From an uncultured Sulfurovum sp. (lineage in GTDB: Bacteria > Campylobacterota > Campylobacteria > Campylobacterales > Sulfurovaceae), in assembly GCA_902727915.1 (NCBI GenBank), contig CACVAU010000043.1, positions 1 to 30,164 of the forward strand: a stretch of 30,164 bases of DNA. Reading direction: 5' to 3'. Shown piece by piece: positions 1 to 7,309 of this stretch (position 1 is its first letter; every line of letters starts with the position of its first letter). A model generated the notes under the pieces. The model was given only the letters and a program-made list of their open reading frames with translations. It ran no database searches and had not been told where the DNA came from. The translations under genes and the position numbers were made by a program.

Positions 1-36
1 GTTAAAGGTCAACTTATAGAAGTTGAAAATATATAA
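1..36 (+). CDS. C-terminal end of a probable NfeD-family protein (partial)
   Basis: Only the last 11 codons (VKGQLIEVENI, then TAA) are inside the window. The alternating hydrophobic pattern fits the final beta-strand of the NfeD OB-fold domain. NfeD-like membrane proteins are typically encoded directly beside SPFH/stomatin-like genes, and such a gene starts 26 bases downstream. The fragment is too short for a firm family call; the assignment leans mainly on the neighbour. Confidence 0.45.
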   Translation, partial: VKGQLIEVENI

Positions 37-62
37 ACATTTAAATTTAAAAGGAATATAAA

Positions 63-917
63 ATGGAATTAAACATACTCATAATCCTAGCTGTTGCTGT
101 TATCGTTACCCTTTATAAAGGAATCAAGATTGTTCCACAAGGTGAAGAGTGGGTTATTGAAAAACTTGGTAAATTTTCACGCACACTTCAACCAGGACTC
201 AATATTATTGTTCCTTATGTCGATGATGTACGTCAGCGTATCTCAACCCGTGACATCATTATGGATATTCCTCAACAAGAGGTTATTACCAAAGACAATG
301 CTGTCATCCGTACCAATGCCATTGCTTTTGTACGTGTTACCAACCCTAAAGATGCACTTTATGGAGTAGAAGACTTTAAACTTGCTATTGCTAACCTCAT
401 CATGACTACTTTACGTTCTATCATTGGTGAAATGAAACTAGACGAAGCACTTTCAAACAGAGAATCTATTAAAGCAAGGCTCAAAGAAAATATCATTGAT
501 GATGTAGCTGACTGGGGTGTTACTGTTAAATCTGTAGAAATCCAAGACATTAACCCAAGTGGTTCTATGCAGGATTCTATGGAACGTCAAGCAGCTGCAG
601 AGCGTGAAAGAAGAGCCATAGAAACTACAGCAGAAGGTAACAAAAATGCTGCCATTTTAGAAGCACAAGGTAAACTGGAAGCTGCCAAACTAGAAGCCGA
701 AGCACAAGTAGCACTTGCCTCTGCTTCTGCTGAAGCCATGGAAATGATAGCCAAAGCAACAGATGGGAAAGAGTTACCTGCCATGTTCTTACTTGGTGAC
801 CGTTATATTAACACTTTAGAAAAAATGACACACTCACCAAATTCTAAATTTGTAATTTATCCTGCTGATATACAAGGTGCCATTAAAGGTATGCTTGGGT
901 CAGTGTTTAAAAAATAA
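63..917 (+). CDS. SPFH/Band 7 (stomatin/paraslipin-like, QmcA-type) membrane protein
   Basis: A 284-residue membrane-anchored scaffold of the SPFH superfamily; such proteins oligomerise in the inner membrane and organise lipid-raft-like domains or modulate membrane proteases. One N-terminal membrane segment (residues about 4-20) is followed by the family signature around GIKIVPQGEEWVIEKLGKF and PGLNIIVPYVDDV. The SPFH domain runs to about residue 170, and an Ala/Glu-rich coiled coil (about 170-235) with many EA repeats leads to a conserved tail. An AAGGAA ribosome-binding site lies 7 bases before the ATG. It is probably co-transcribed with the preceding NfeD-like gene, as is usual, and a hairpin follows at 927-948. 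The family is clear; the client protein is unknown. Confidence 0.9.
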   Translation: MELNILIILAVAVIVTLYKGIKIVPQGEEWVIEKLGKFSRTLQPGLNIIVPYVDDVRQRISTRDIIMDIPQQEVITKDNAVIRTNAIAFVRVTNPKDALYGVEDFKLAIANLIMTTLRSIIGEMKLDEALSNRESIKARLKENIIDDVADWGVTVKSVEIQDINPSGSMQDSMERQAAAERERRAIETTAEGNKNAAILEAQGKLEAAKLEAEAQVALASASAEAMEMIAKATDGKELPAMFLLGDRYINTLEKMTHSPNSKFVIYPADIQGAIKGMLGSVFKK

Positions 918-926
918 ACATAACAC

Positions 927-948
927 GGTGTTTTCATGGGAAAACACC
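927..948. terminator. Bidirectional terminator hairpin
   Basis: A perfect 9-bp stem (GGTGTTTTC paired with GAAAACACC) with a 4-base loop sits between the stop of the SPFH gene and the stop of the convergent membrane-protein gene. The arms carry T-rich and A-rich runs, as expected for a terminator serving both strands, although no long U tract follows on either side. Confidence 0.6.
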
Positions 949-1686
949 CTACAGTTTCAAACGTTTATACCTATCTTTAATTTTTGGATGCAACACATTC
1001 AAATAAAATCCTAAAACAATAAAATCAAATAAAAAATAAAATGCTGCTATACCTACTGGTGGGTTTCCACTAGGTAACCATTCAAACTTTCCAAAAGCAA
1101 TCTCAGGCCAGTACCATGTACCTGTTGCTGTTCCTATCTGCTCTAAATAAGCGACAATGAAAAACATAATCAAAAAGAAAAGTTGTGACTTCTTTGCCTT
1201 ATACAAAATAATAAAGAAGATTACTGAGTAAAGGAAACCAAACCAATCATTAGCCCAATAGAGCCACACAAAACTGTAAACAACTGAAAAGATAAACAAC
1301 CATTTTTTAATAACAGTCTGATGATGTAATATATAAGGATGATGAGAAAGTCTAAATACCGAAGCAAAAATGAGACTATGTCCAAATATCAACCATAAAG
1401 GGATGTTGTAAAAACGATAATGATACATACCTAAAACCATAGAAAGTATGTATTCGCCTGTTAATCCAACAACAATACCTATAAGCATTATCTGCCTAGC
1501 ACGTTTTGAGCTTCGCCAATAGGAAAAAGCAAAAGCGAAACCAACTAAAATGACAGCAACTGCTTGTCCATGACCTGAAAACCAAGCATCTCCAATAGGA
1601 CTATCTATGGTTAAAAACAATGCTGTTCCAATAAGCGTTTTAAGTATGGTTCTGTAAGGGATTTGTTCTTTACTTCGTAAGGTCAT
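949..1686 (-). CDS. Polytopic integral membrane protein of unknown function
   Basis: A 245-residue protein with about seven hydrophobic segments (near residues 16-27, 40-56, 65-87, 96-110, 125-143, 147-160, 168-188 and 212-232) joined by short basic or aromatic loops. The loops contain Trp-rich stretches such as TGTWYWPEIAFG and WLPSGNPPVG, which may form a conserved site at the membrane surface. I do not recognise the family. It is convergent with the SPFH gene and separated from it by a terminator hairpin, so it forms its own unit. The ATG at 1684-1686 follows a weak AGAGAAATGA ribosome-binding site. The next gene on the other side is a transposase remnant, so this may be the last backbone gene before the accessory patch. 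Confidence 0.75.
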   Translation of the reverse strand: MTLRSKEQIPYRTILKTLIGTALFLTIDSPIGDAWFSGHGQAVAVILVGFAFAFSYWRSSKRARQIMLIGIVVGLTGEYILSMVLGMYHYRFYNIPLWLIFGHSLIFASVFRLSHHPYILHHQTVIKKWLFIFSVVYSFVWLYWANDWFGFLYSVIFFIILYKAKKSQLFFLIMFFIVAYLEQIGTATGTWYWPEIAFGKFEWLPSGNPPVGIAAFYFLFDFIVLGFYLNVLHPKIKDRYKRLKL

Positions 1687-1740
1687 TCATTTCTCTATTT
1701 TTGATTTTTAAAAGTATAGCAAAATTGGCTATTTAAAATT

Positions 1741-2082
1741 TGAAAAAATTTGTTTACAACTGCTACAAGCGATAAAGTTATTGAAGTCTTTGATGATTTT
1801 ATTGAAACTTTAGATAAACCAACTGTTGTGGTTTTAGATAATGCCTCATTTCATAAGAGTAAAAAGTTTAAAGCTAATCTACCGAGATGGTCAAACAAAG
1901 GCTTAACCCTTTTATATCTTCCCCCTTATTCGCCTGAACTCAATATTATTGAAACTCTGTGGAGGTTCATGAAGTATGTTTGGATTGATTATTCGGCTTA
2001 TTTGAGCTGGGATAATATGATTCTTTATATTCAAAAAATATTTGATAACTATGGTAAACATTATCGGATATGCTTTTCTTAG
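1741..2082 (+). pseudogene. IS630-family transposase, C-terminal remnant (DDE_3 domain)
   Basis: About 110 residues of an IS630/Tc1-mariner-type transposase. Visible are the second catalytic Asp in VVVLDNASFHKS, the PPYSPELNIIETLWRFMK block with the final catalytic Glu, and the C-terminal ending YGKHYRICFS. The helix-turn-helix half and the first catalytic Asp are missing: the frame is closed by TGA at 1741-1743 immediately upstream of where homology-like sequence begins, and the only start available is TTG at 1750. The natural C-terminus is kept, so the deletion removed the 5' two-thirds. No terminal inverted repeats were found. The remnant is not expected to be active. It marks past IS activity next to the ATPase/TOPRIM pair. 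Confidence 0.85.
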
Positions 2083-2330
2083 GGATTAATTATTGTTGGG
2101 TACTTACTAAATTTATAGCTTATGGTATTACCTTTATTTATATATCAAACTGAGCTAACCCTACAAAACACAAATATTTATAATGTATGAAAAACCTATT
2201 TTATAGATAGATAAACTTCTATTTCTATTTCTAATTCATCCTGAGTCAAGTGAGCATTTAAATACTTCTCAACACTCGACTTCAAACTCAATGATTCAAA
2301 TAATTTTAAGAAGAGAATTATACTTTTTTT
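2083..2330. other. AT-rich intergenic spacer between IS remnant and ATPase gene
   Basis: No complete gene is visible. On the minus strand, 2306 to 2196 reads as an open stretch ending in TAG (2196-2198) with a protein-like composition (SSVEKYLNAHLTQDELEIE), but it has no convincing ATG or ribosome-binding site. It may be a decayed fragment of a gene cut by the IS event. A short TTCTAT-like triplication lies near 2217-2236. Confidence 0.35.
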
Positions 2331-2339
2331 TGTTATAAT
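2331..2339 (+). promoter_or_regulatory. Extended -10 promoter for the ATPase/TOPRIM operon
   Basis: TGTTATAAT (TGn plus a perfect TATAAT at 2334-2339) lies 22 bases before the ATPase ATG, directly after an 8-T run. This matches the extended -10, -35-less promoter style seen elsewhere in this window. The predicted leader is about 16 bases. Confidence 0.6.
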
Positions 2340-2361
2340 AAATAAAAAATGAAGAAGCATC

Positions 2362-3351
2362 ATGATAAAAGATATTCAAATACTAGAATATAAAGGTTTC
2401 AAAAATCTAAAATTAGATAATTTAAGCCAAATCAATCTTATTAGTGGAAAAAACAATGTTGGAAAAACTGCTCTTTTAGAAGCTTTGTTTATTTACGATG
2501 ATATCGCTTACTCTTTTGAAAATGTTCATACATTCTCTAATATAGATACTTTTTTATCCATTGCAAACACTAGAAATATAAGTGAAAAAAGGTTAAAAAA
2601 CTATTTGCAAGACCTTCATTATAAAGTAGAAGATTTAGATATTCAATATAAATCAAAATATCAACTAAACGAGCTAGAAGAAGTAGAAATTAAACAATTA
2701 AATCAAGACTATCGTGGTTTTATAGTTGGATATAAAAATGATAAAATGGGTATTATTCCTACTAGTAAAACTATTGAGTATGAGGAAGGCTTTTTTACAA
2801 AATATATAGACTCCTCAAAACCCAATAATGAAAGACTTGTAGAGCTTTACTCAACCATCCAATCAAAAGGTATTCAACATAAATTCCTAAATTACTTACA
2901 ACTCTTAGATGAAGATATTGTTTGGCTAGAACCTCAACTTTTAGAAGATGAAATGCTTTTAAGAATTAATTTAAAAAACCCTGAACGCTCTTTGGTCTCT
3001 TCTGAACTAGGAGAAGGAACCAATAGATACATAGAGATATTATGCTCTTTACTCTCTAATTCTCAAGGTAGAGTCTTTATTGATGAAATAGAAAACGGTA
3101 TCCATTATAGTAAACTTTATGACATATGGAAAGCCATTATAGAAGTAGTTAAAGAAGAAGAAATTCAACTTTTTGTGACAACCCATGATTTAGAATCCAT
3201 AGAAGCTCTTGGTCGAGCAAGTGAAGATATGAATTTCAAAGAGATTAGCTCTATAAAGTTAGCTAAAGATACAGAAAACAAAATTTATCCCATCATTAGA
3301 AATTATAACTCCTTTTCGGCTACAGTCAACTCTGGCATGGACATTCGTTAA
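2362..3351 (+). CDS. OLD/ABC-type AAA ATPase (AAA_15/AAA_21-like), putative defence component
   Basis: A 329-residue SMC/RecF-like ATPase. The N-terminal beta-strand IQILEYKGFKNLKL is typical of OLD and RecF family members. Walker A is GKNNVGKT (29-36), an ABC-signature-like SELGEGTNR lies at 214-222, Walker B is RVFIDEIENGIH (237-248), and the switch His is in VTTHD (272-276). The middle (about 60-200) is a divergent helical insertion. It has no fused TOPRIM nuclease domain; a separate small TOPRIM gene follows with a TAATG overlap, implying a complex. This resembles the split organisation of PARIS (AriA/AriB) defence rather than single-chain OLD or GajA. The ribosome-binding site is weak (GAAGAAG), and an out-of-frame 14-codon reading frame starts at 2349 in the leader. 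The ATPase family is sure; the defence role is inferred. Confidence 0.85.
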   Translation: MIKDIQILEYKGFKNLKLDNLSQINLISGKNNVGKTALLEALFIYDDIAYSFENVHTFSNIDTFLSIANTRNISEKRLKNYLQDLHYKVEDLDIQYKSKYQLNELEEVEIKQLNQDYRGFIVGYKNDKMGIIPTSKTIEYEEGFFTKYIDSSKPNNERLVELYSTIQSKGIQHKFLNYLQLLDEDIVWLEPQLLEDEMLLRINLKNPERSLVSSELGEGTNRYIEILCSLLSNSQGRVFIDEIENGIHYSKLYDIWKAIIEVVKEEEIQLFVTTHDLESIEALGRASEDMNFKEISSIKLAKDTENKIYPIIRNYNSFSATVNSGMDIR

Positions 3352-3941
3352 TGAAGATTATATTGGTAGAAGGCATTACAGATGTCAATTTAGTACGATA
3401 TATTTATAGTAAAATGGATGAGAAGTATCATTTTGATGATTTTGAAGCATCAAAAAGAGGGAGAATAGTTACTTTTAAAAATAACTATAAGCAAAACCTT
3501 GTTATCATTAATTTAAAAGGACAAGATAATTTAGGATTTGCATTGCAGGAAATTATTAAACCTATGGAAAGTGAAATTATTAAACTAGGTATCATTACCG
3601 ATGCTGACCAAAACTTTGAACTTTCCCCAAAAGCTGTTACAGATGCCATAGAACATACAAAGCTAGACAAAACAAAAACACACTCCTTTCTAACCCCAAA
3701 CAATCAGGATTTAGGAAACTTAGAAACACTGTTACTCTCTTCTTTAGATAGAGAGAACATTCCCCAACTTCAATGCTTTAAACACTATAAAGAGTGTCTC
3801 AAGAAAGACATTTTAAACATAGAACAAAGAGCGATTAATAAACATGAAGTAGAAGCCTATATAAAATTTTCAGAACAACCAAGAAATAAAAATCAAGCTC
3901 AATTTTCATTTATAGACAAAGGAAAAGAGACTGGGCTATGA
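3351..3941 (+). CDS. Small TOPRIM-fold protein (DUF3226-like), C-terminus cut by an in-frame TGA
   Basis: A 196-residue protein starting at the ATG that shares a base with the ATPase stop codon (TAATG). TOPRIM hallmarks are LVEG with Glu7 near the N-terminus and ITDAD (Asp84, Asp86) after a hydrophobic strand; LTPNNQDLGNLETLLL (114-129) is a motif I associate with DUF3226. Such domains bind Mg2+ and cut or unwind nucleic acid in OLD-type nucleases. The frame stops at TGA 3939-3941, but the same frame continues for 19 codons to TAA at 3999-4001. That continuation reads like the family's normal C-terminal helix (DLSKKEFQPIIQFVESIFN), with the TGA standing where a Trp is expected. The gene may therefore be slightly truncated, read through, or affected by a sequencing error. 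It probably partners the ATPase. Confidence 0.75.
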   Translation: MKIILVEGITDVNLVRYIYSKMDEKYHFDDFEASKRGRIVTFKNNYKQNLVIINLKGQDNLGFALQEIIKPMESEIIKLGIITDADQNFELSPKAVTDAIEHTKLDKTKTHSFLTPNNQDLGNLETLLLSSLDRENIPQLQCFKHYKECLKKDILNIEQRAINKHEVEAYIKFSEQPRNKNQAQFSFIDKGKETGL

Positions 3942-4001
3942 GATTTATCAAAAAAAGAGTTTCAACCTATTATTCAATTTGTTGAATCTATTTTTAACTA
4001 A
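3939..4001 (+). other. In-frame continuation of the TOPRIM gene beyond a TGA stop
   Basis: TGA at 3939-3941 is followed, without frame change, by 19 sense codons and TAA. The peptide after the stop completes a G-(W)-D-L-S...F...I..F motif like that which closes DUF3226 proteins. A full-length product would be 216 residues. A short ATTCAA/TTGAAT hairpin (3972-3987) followed by a T-rich stretch lies inside this tail and may act as a weak terminator. Confidence 0.6.
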
Positions 4002-4032
4002 CTTACTTTTTACCATCAATACAAGGAACACC

Positions 4033-5994
4033 ATGTCACCATTTGCCATACAACTCATTAACGGTTTTATAGAGACCGACTTAGAACTAGAAGACAAAAA
4101 CGCTTTTCAAGCACTGCAACAACTTGGAGCCATTGAAGAAGTTGATGGACTTTGGAAACTCAAATCACTCTTTCGCGTAGGACAACTCTATGTGAACAAA
4201 GAAGGACGTGGTTTTGTAGAAGCCCAAAACAAAGAACAAAAAGATCTCATTGTGGAAGCCCAAGACATGGGAGAAGCAAACCCAGGGGATGATGTGGTGG
4301 TTAAACGTATCATTGCACGTCGTGGTCGAGCTTCGGCTAAAGTACAACTCATTGTACGTAAAGCCCATGTATTCCAAATCGTCTATACCAACCATAATGA
4401 ATCGGATGTATTTGAAATACTGGATCTAAAAACAGGACTTCCTACACATGCTAAAATGGAAGGAATGGACTTAAAAGCCTTTAAACTCGGAACCGTTATG
4501 AAAGTAGATTCTGAAAGTGAAGAGGTTTTAGAAGTCTTTGGAGATTTGTCTGACCCAAAAATAGATGAGAAAATTTCTTTAGCCCTTTACAAACGTGCCA
4601 ATGAATTTGATGAAGATTGTGAAACCCAAGCCAAAGAGGTTGAACAAGAGGTGACAGCTTCAGAACACCTTGAACGTGTTGACTTACGTGAGCTAGACTT
4701 TTGTACCATTGACCCTGTTACAGCCAAAGATTTTGATGATGCCATCTACTTTGACATGGAAGCCTTTACCCTTTATGTTGCGATTGCCGATGTAAGTCAC
4801 TATGTAAACTACTTCTCACCCATTGACATGGAAGCAAAACGTCGTGGATTTACCACCTACTTTCCTCATAAATCTTTTCCAATGTTACCACGTGAGCTTT
4901 CAGAAAACATCTGTTCACTTAAGCCTCATGTAGACCGACTCGCATTTGTGGCTAAAATAGCACTGGACAAAGACAGCCTCCTTCCAATCAAAGAAGAATT
5001 TTTTGAAGCCATCATTCACTCTAAACGTCGTTTTAATTATGATGAGATAGATGTCATTATAGAAAACGATGGAGCCAATGTGACCAAAGAGCATGAGAAA
5101 CGTATCTTAGACTATCTACTTCCTCTACAACAAATTACAGGACGACTTCGTGGAAAACGTTTAGGTTTAGGTTTTGACTTTAGAAGTGAAGAGATTAAAC
5201 TGAGCATCAACGCTGGTCATGAACTTAAAGAGACCTCCATTGAAACGGGAACACCTTCTCACTCACTCATCGAAGAGTGTATGCTTTTAGCCAATCAAGC
5301 CTCAGCAAAACGTTTTGAGTATGGCGTCTTTAGAATTCATACCCCACCACAACTAGCTAAGCTTGAAGCCTTATTAGAAGACTTAGCCTCTATTGGACTC
5401 TTTGTGAAAGAGTATGATGACTCTCCATCGCTCATTCGTTCCATTCAAAAAGAAGCCATAGAGATGAACATTGCCCCTGAGGTGGACAGCATGATTATTA
5501 AGTCGCTTAAACAAGCCTCTTATACAGCTGGAAATGAAGGTCACTTTGGATTAGGCTTCTCTCACTATTCACACTTTACCTCACCCATTCGTCGTTATTC
5601 TGACCTCATCTTACACCGACTCATCAAAGCACAGCTCAAAGAGGACAAAGAACAAAATGAATACCTTTTACGAAACATTGAGCCACTTTGTCAAAGAGTT
5701 TCAGAACTGGAAAGAGAATCAACCAAAGCAGAGTGGGATTTTAGAGATAGAAAACTGGCACGTTGGGCAGAGAAACACATCGGTCAAGAATTTAAAGCCA
5801 ATGTCGTTGAAATAGGAGAAAATGCTAAAGCTATATTAGAAGATGAAGTTGAAGGGGTTACGGTTAATTTACATGGAGAAAATGTCATGCTTTTTGACAG
5901 AGTTATCGTTAAAATTGATGCTGTAAACATTGCCATGGCAAAAATTCAAGCAGAATTTATTGCTAAAACCGAAAAAGATATAATGGAGTTATAA
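4033..5994 (+). CDS. rnr: Ribonuclease R (3'-5' exoribonuclease, RNB family)
   Basis: A 653-residue processive 3'-5' exoribonuclease that degrades structured RNA, rRNA and mRNA in the cytoplasm. The N-terminal helix-turn-helix/cold-shock region spans about 1-170. The RNB catalytic domain starts at about 215 with LDFCTIDPVTAKDFDDAIYF, providing the metal-binding Asp227, Asp233, Asp235 and Asp236. GLGFSHYSHFTSPIRRYSDLILHR is the conserved late RNB block, and a C-terminal S1 domain follows (about 570-645). It is shorter than the E. coli enzyme, as is normal in this phylum. The ATG at 4033 was chosen because AAGGAA lies just upstream and the protein aligns from MSPFAI; the upstream TTG at 3979 would overlap the TOPRIM tail. 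It normally neighbours holA in Campylobacterota; here one minus-strand gene intervenes. Confidence 0.95.
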   Translation: MSPFAIQLINGFIETDLELEDKNAFQALQQLGAIEEVDGLWKLKSLFRVGQLYVNKEGRGFVEAQNKEQKDLIVEAQDMGEANPGDDVVVKRIIARRGRASAKVQLIVRKAHVFQIVYTNHNESDVFEILDLKTGLPTHAKMEGMDLKAFKLGTVMKVDSESEEVLEVFGDLSDPKIDEKISLALYKRANEFDEDCETQAKEVEQEVTASEHLERVDLRELDFCTIDPVTAKDFDDAIYFDMEAFTLYVAIADVSHYVNYFSPIDMEAKRRGFTTYFPHKSFPMLPRELSENICSLKPHVDRLAFVAKIALDKDSLLPIKEEFFEAIIHSKRRFNYDEIDVIIENDGANVTKEHEKRILDYLLPLQQITGRLRGKRLGLGFDFRSEEIKLSINAGHELKETSIETGTPSHSLIEECMLLANQASAKRFEYGVFRIHTPPQLAKLEALLEDLASIGLFVKEYDDSPSLIRSIQKEAIEMNIAPEVDSMIIKSLKQASYTAGNEGHFGLGFSHYSHFTSPIRRYSDLILHRLIKAQLKEDKEQNEYLLRNIEPLCQRVSELERESTKAEWDFRDRKLARWAEKHIGQEFKANVVEIGENAKAILEDEVEGVTVNLHGENVMLFDRVIVKIDAVNIAMAKIQAEFIAKTEKDIMEL

Positions 5995-6016
5995 AACTCC
6001 ATTATGTCCCAATAGA

Positions 6017-7102
6017 TTACAGTGTTCTCTCAGCCAATTCATTGGCTAAAATTAGATTTAACCATTCAGCAACTTTTGTGAAGGGTTTATTTTTATTCCC
6101 ATCTTCATTTACCAATCTGTTTTTATAAGGTGTTGCAAATCCTAAGTGGTGGATTCCATCACAGACTTGATTAATAGCATTAGCCCCAAAGAGTTTTGTT
6201 TTTGCGCCATCACTTTGTACTTTATGGAAACCTGTCTCTTCATTTGCTTCATCATCACCATGAAGTTCTGCCCACTCATCAGCATGGTTTGCTACAAGGT
6301 ATTGATTTACATTAATCATATCCTGCTTAGTAAAACTTCCACCTTCAGATGCATTGGTTGCTGAAATGGCTTCAAGAAGCAGTTCATTCATCCCATTCAC
6401 AGCCCTTGCACCTTCACGCATGTCACCAAGAGAAATCTTTTTATTCAGACCCACATCATTGTAAATAATCTCAACGCCTTTATCTAGCCCTGTACCTGTG
6501 ATGCCCACAACTTCTTCAACATCTGGGTTTACCAATCTTCCAGCTACTAAATCTTCTCGTAAAAGAGCGTCTAGCCATGTTGCAATTTTGGCAAAACTTG
6601 CATTATTATTTCCATCTTCATTCAGTAGTCTGTTTTTACGGTGCGTTTCAAAACCTAAATGGTAAATACTATCAGCAACTTTATTAATGGCATTTTTACC
6701 AAAGAGTTTTGTTCTCGCTCCATTACCTTGTACCTTGTGAAAGCCAGTATCTTCACCTTCTGCTTCATCATCACCATGAAGTTCTATCCATTCATCTTTA
6801 TAATTACTATTAATAAAATCATTTAACTCTCTGGTGTCTCTTGTTGTAATTTTACCATCATTAGCCACACCAGTTTGAAAAATTGCTTCAATCAAAATTT
6901 CATTCATTCTACGAACAGATTCAATGGCAATCTCAATATCAACAGCATCTACCTTTCGATTTAATCGTTTATCATTTTGTATAATAGTTACTATTTTTTC
7001 TAATCCCAAAATATCACCTGATCCATTGGCGAAACTAATAGAAGGTACCATACCTATAGCTGGTGCAATTAATAGTGTTTTTAAAAAAATTCGTCTTTCC
7101 AT
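6017..7102 (-). CDS. Tat-exported protein with two tandem ~155-residue repeats, function unknown
   Basis: A 361-residue protein beginning with a clear twin-arginine signal: ERRIFLK (residues 2-8), a hydrophobic stretch, and likely cleavage after SFA (25). The rest is two homologous repeats (about 33-190 and 205-361). Each contains DEWxELHGDDEA, an ETGFHKVQ-like block (DTGFHKVQ in the first), GAxTKLFGxNAIN, HLGF and NRLxNEDGNxN. Acidic loops such as NDGKIT and NEDGNNN resemble Ca2+-binding loops. Similar repeats, from memory, occur in marine bacterial proteins annotated as hemolysin-type calcium-binding, without a known activity. The single Cys (Cys313) makes covalent haem binding unlikely. 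Tat export suggests folding, possibly with cofactor, in the cytoplasm. The ATG at 7100-7102 has AAGGAAAAC upstream; the longer frame to 7285 is AT-rich leader. It lies between rnr and holA in reverse orientation, suggesting insertion. Confidence 0.75.
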   Translation of the reverse strand: MERRIFLKTLLIAPAIGMVPSISFANGSGDILGLEKIVTIIQNDKRLNRKVDAVDIEIAIESVRRMNEILIEAIFQTGVANDGKITTRDTRELNDFINSNYKDEWIELHGDDEAEGEDTGFHKVQGNGARTKLFGKNAINKVADSIYHLGFETHRKNRLLNEDGNNNASFAKIATWLDALLREDLVAGRLVNPDVEEVVGITGTGLDKGVEIIYNDVGLNKKISLGDMREGARAVNGMNELLLEAISATNASEGGSFTKQDMINVNQYLVANHADEWAELHGDDEANEETGFHKVQSDGAKTKLFGANAINQVCDGIHHLGFATPYKNRLVNEDGNKNKPFTKVAEWLNLILANELAERTL

Positions 7103-7130
7103 AATGTTTTCCTTATTACTTTTAAACCTA

Positions 7131-7136
7131 ATTATA
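7131..7136 (-). promoter_or_regulatory. -10 element for the Tat-exported repeat protein
   Basis: A perfect TATAAT on the minus strand (preceded by TGGT) 28 bases upstream of the ATG; the predicted leader of about 20 bases contains the AAGGAA ribosome-binding site. No -35 is evident. Confidence 0.45.
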
Positions 7137-7170
7137 ACCATTGAATCTAAGCATATTATTGAGTTTTTTA

Positions 7171-7192
7171 TCAAAAAAAACCATTTTTTTGA
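7171..7192. repeat. A/T-only inverted repeat between divergent genes
   Basis: TCAAAAAAA and TTTTTTTGA form a 9-bp stem around an ACCA loop, between the divergent promoters of the Tat-exported protein and holA. A further T9 run follows near 7209-7217. It may be only AT-rich upstream sequence or a curved-DNA element. Confidence 0.4.
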
Positions 7193-7294
7193 AATTTTAT
7201 AAAAATTATTTTTTTTTACATTATATTTAATTTTATTAAATATTTTACAACCATAATAATTAAAAACAGAGCTCATTTTATTCAACTTAATTTA

Positions 7295-7303
7295 TGCTAT
7301 AAT
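7295..7303 (+). promoter_or_regulatory. Extended -10 promoter of holA, implying a leaderless mRNA
   Basis: TGCTATAAT (TATAAT at 7298-7303) ends only 6 bases before the holA ATG at 7310. A start site 6-8 bases after the -10 box would coincide with the ATG, so the transcript would have essentially no 5' leader. No Shine-Dalgarno sequence precedes the ATG, which agrees with this. Confidence 0.6.
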
Positions 7304-7309
7304 CCCACC

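Noticed and set aside
2349..2393. 14-codon upstream reading frame in the ATPase leader
   Set aside because: It starts about 3 bases after the predicted transcription start with no ribosome-binding site; most likely fortuitous, though noted in the ATPase entry.
3979..4032. N-terminal extension of RNase R from TTG 3979
   Set aside because: The extension overlaps the TOPRIM tail, has no ribosome-binding site, and RNase R begins naturally at ATG 4033 after AAGGAA.
7103..7285. 61-residue N-terminal extension of the Tat-exported protein
   Set aside because: It would bury the Tat signal, is composed of AT-rich leader codons and overlaps the promoter; ATG 7100-7102 has a good ribosome-binding site.
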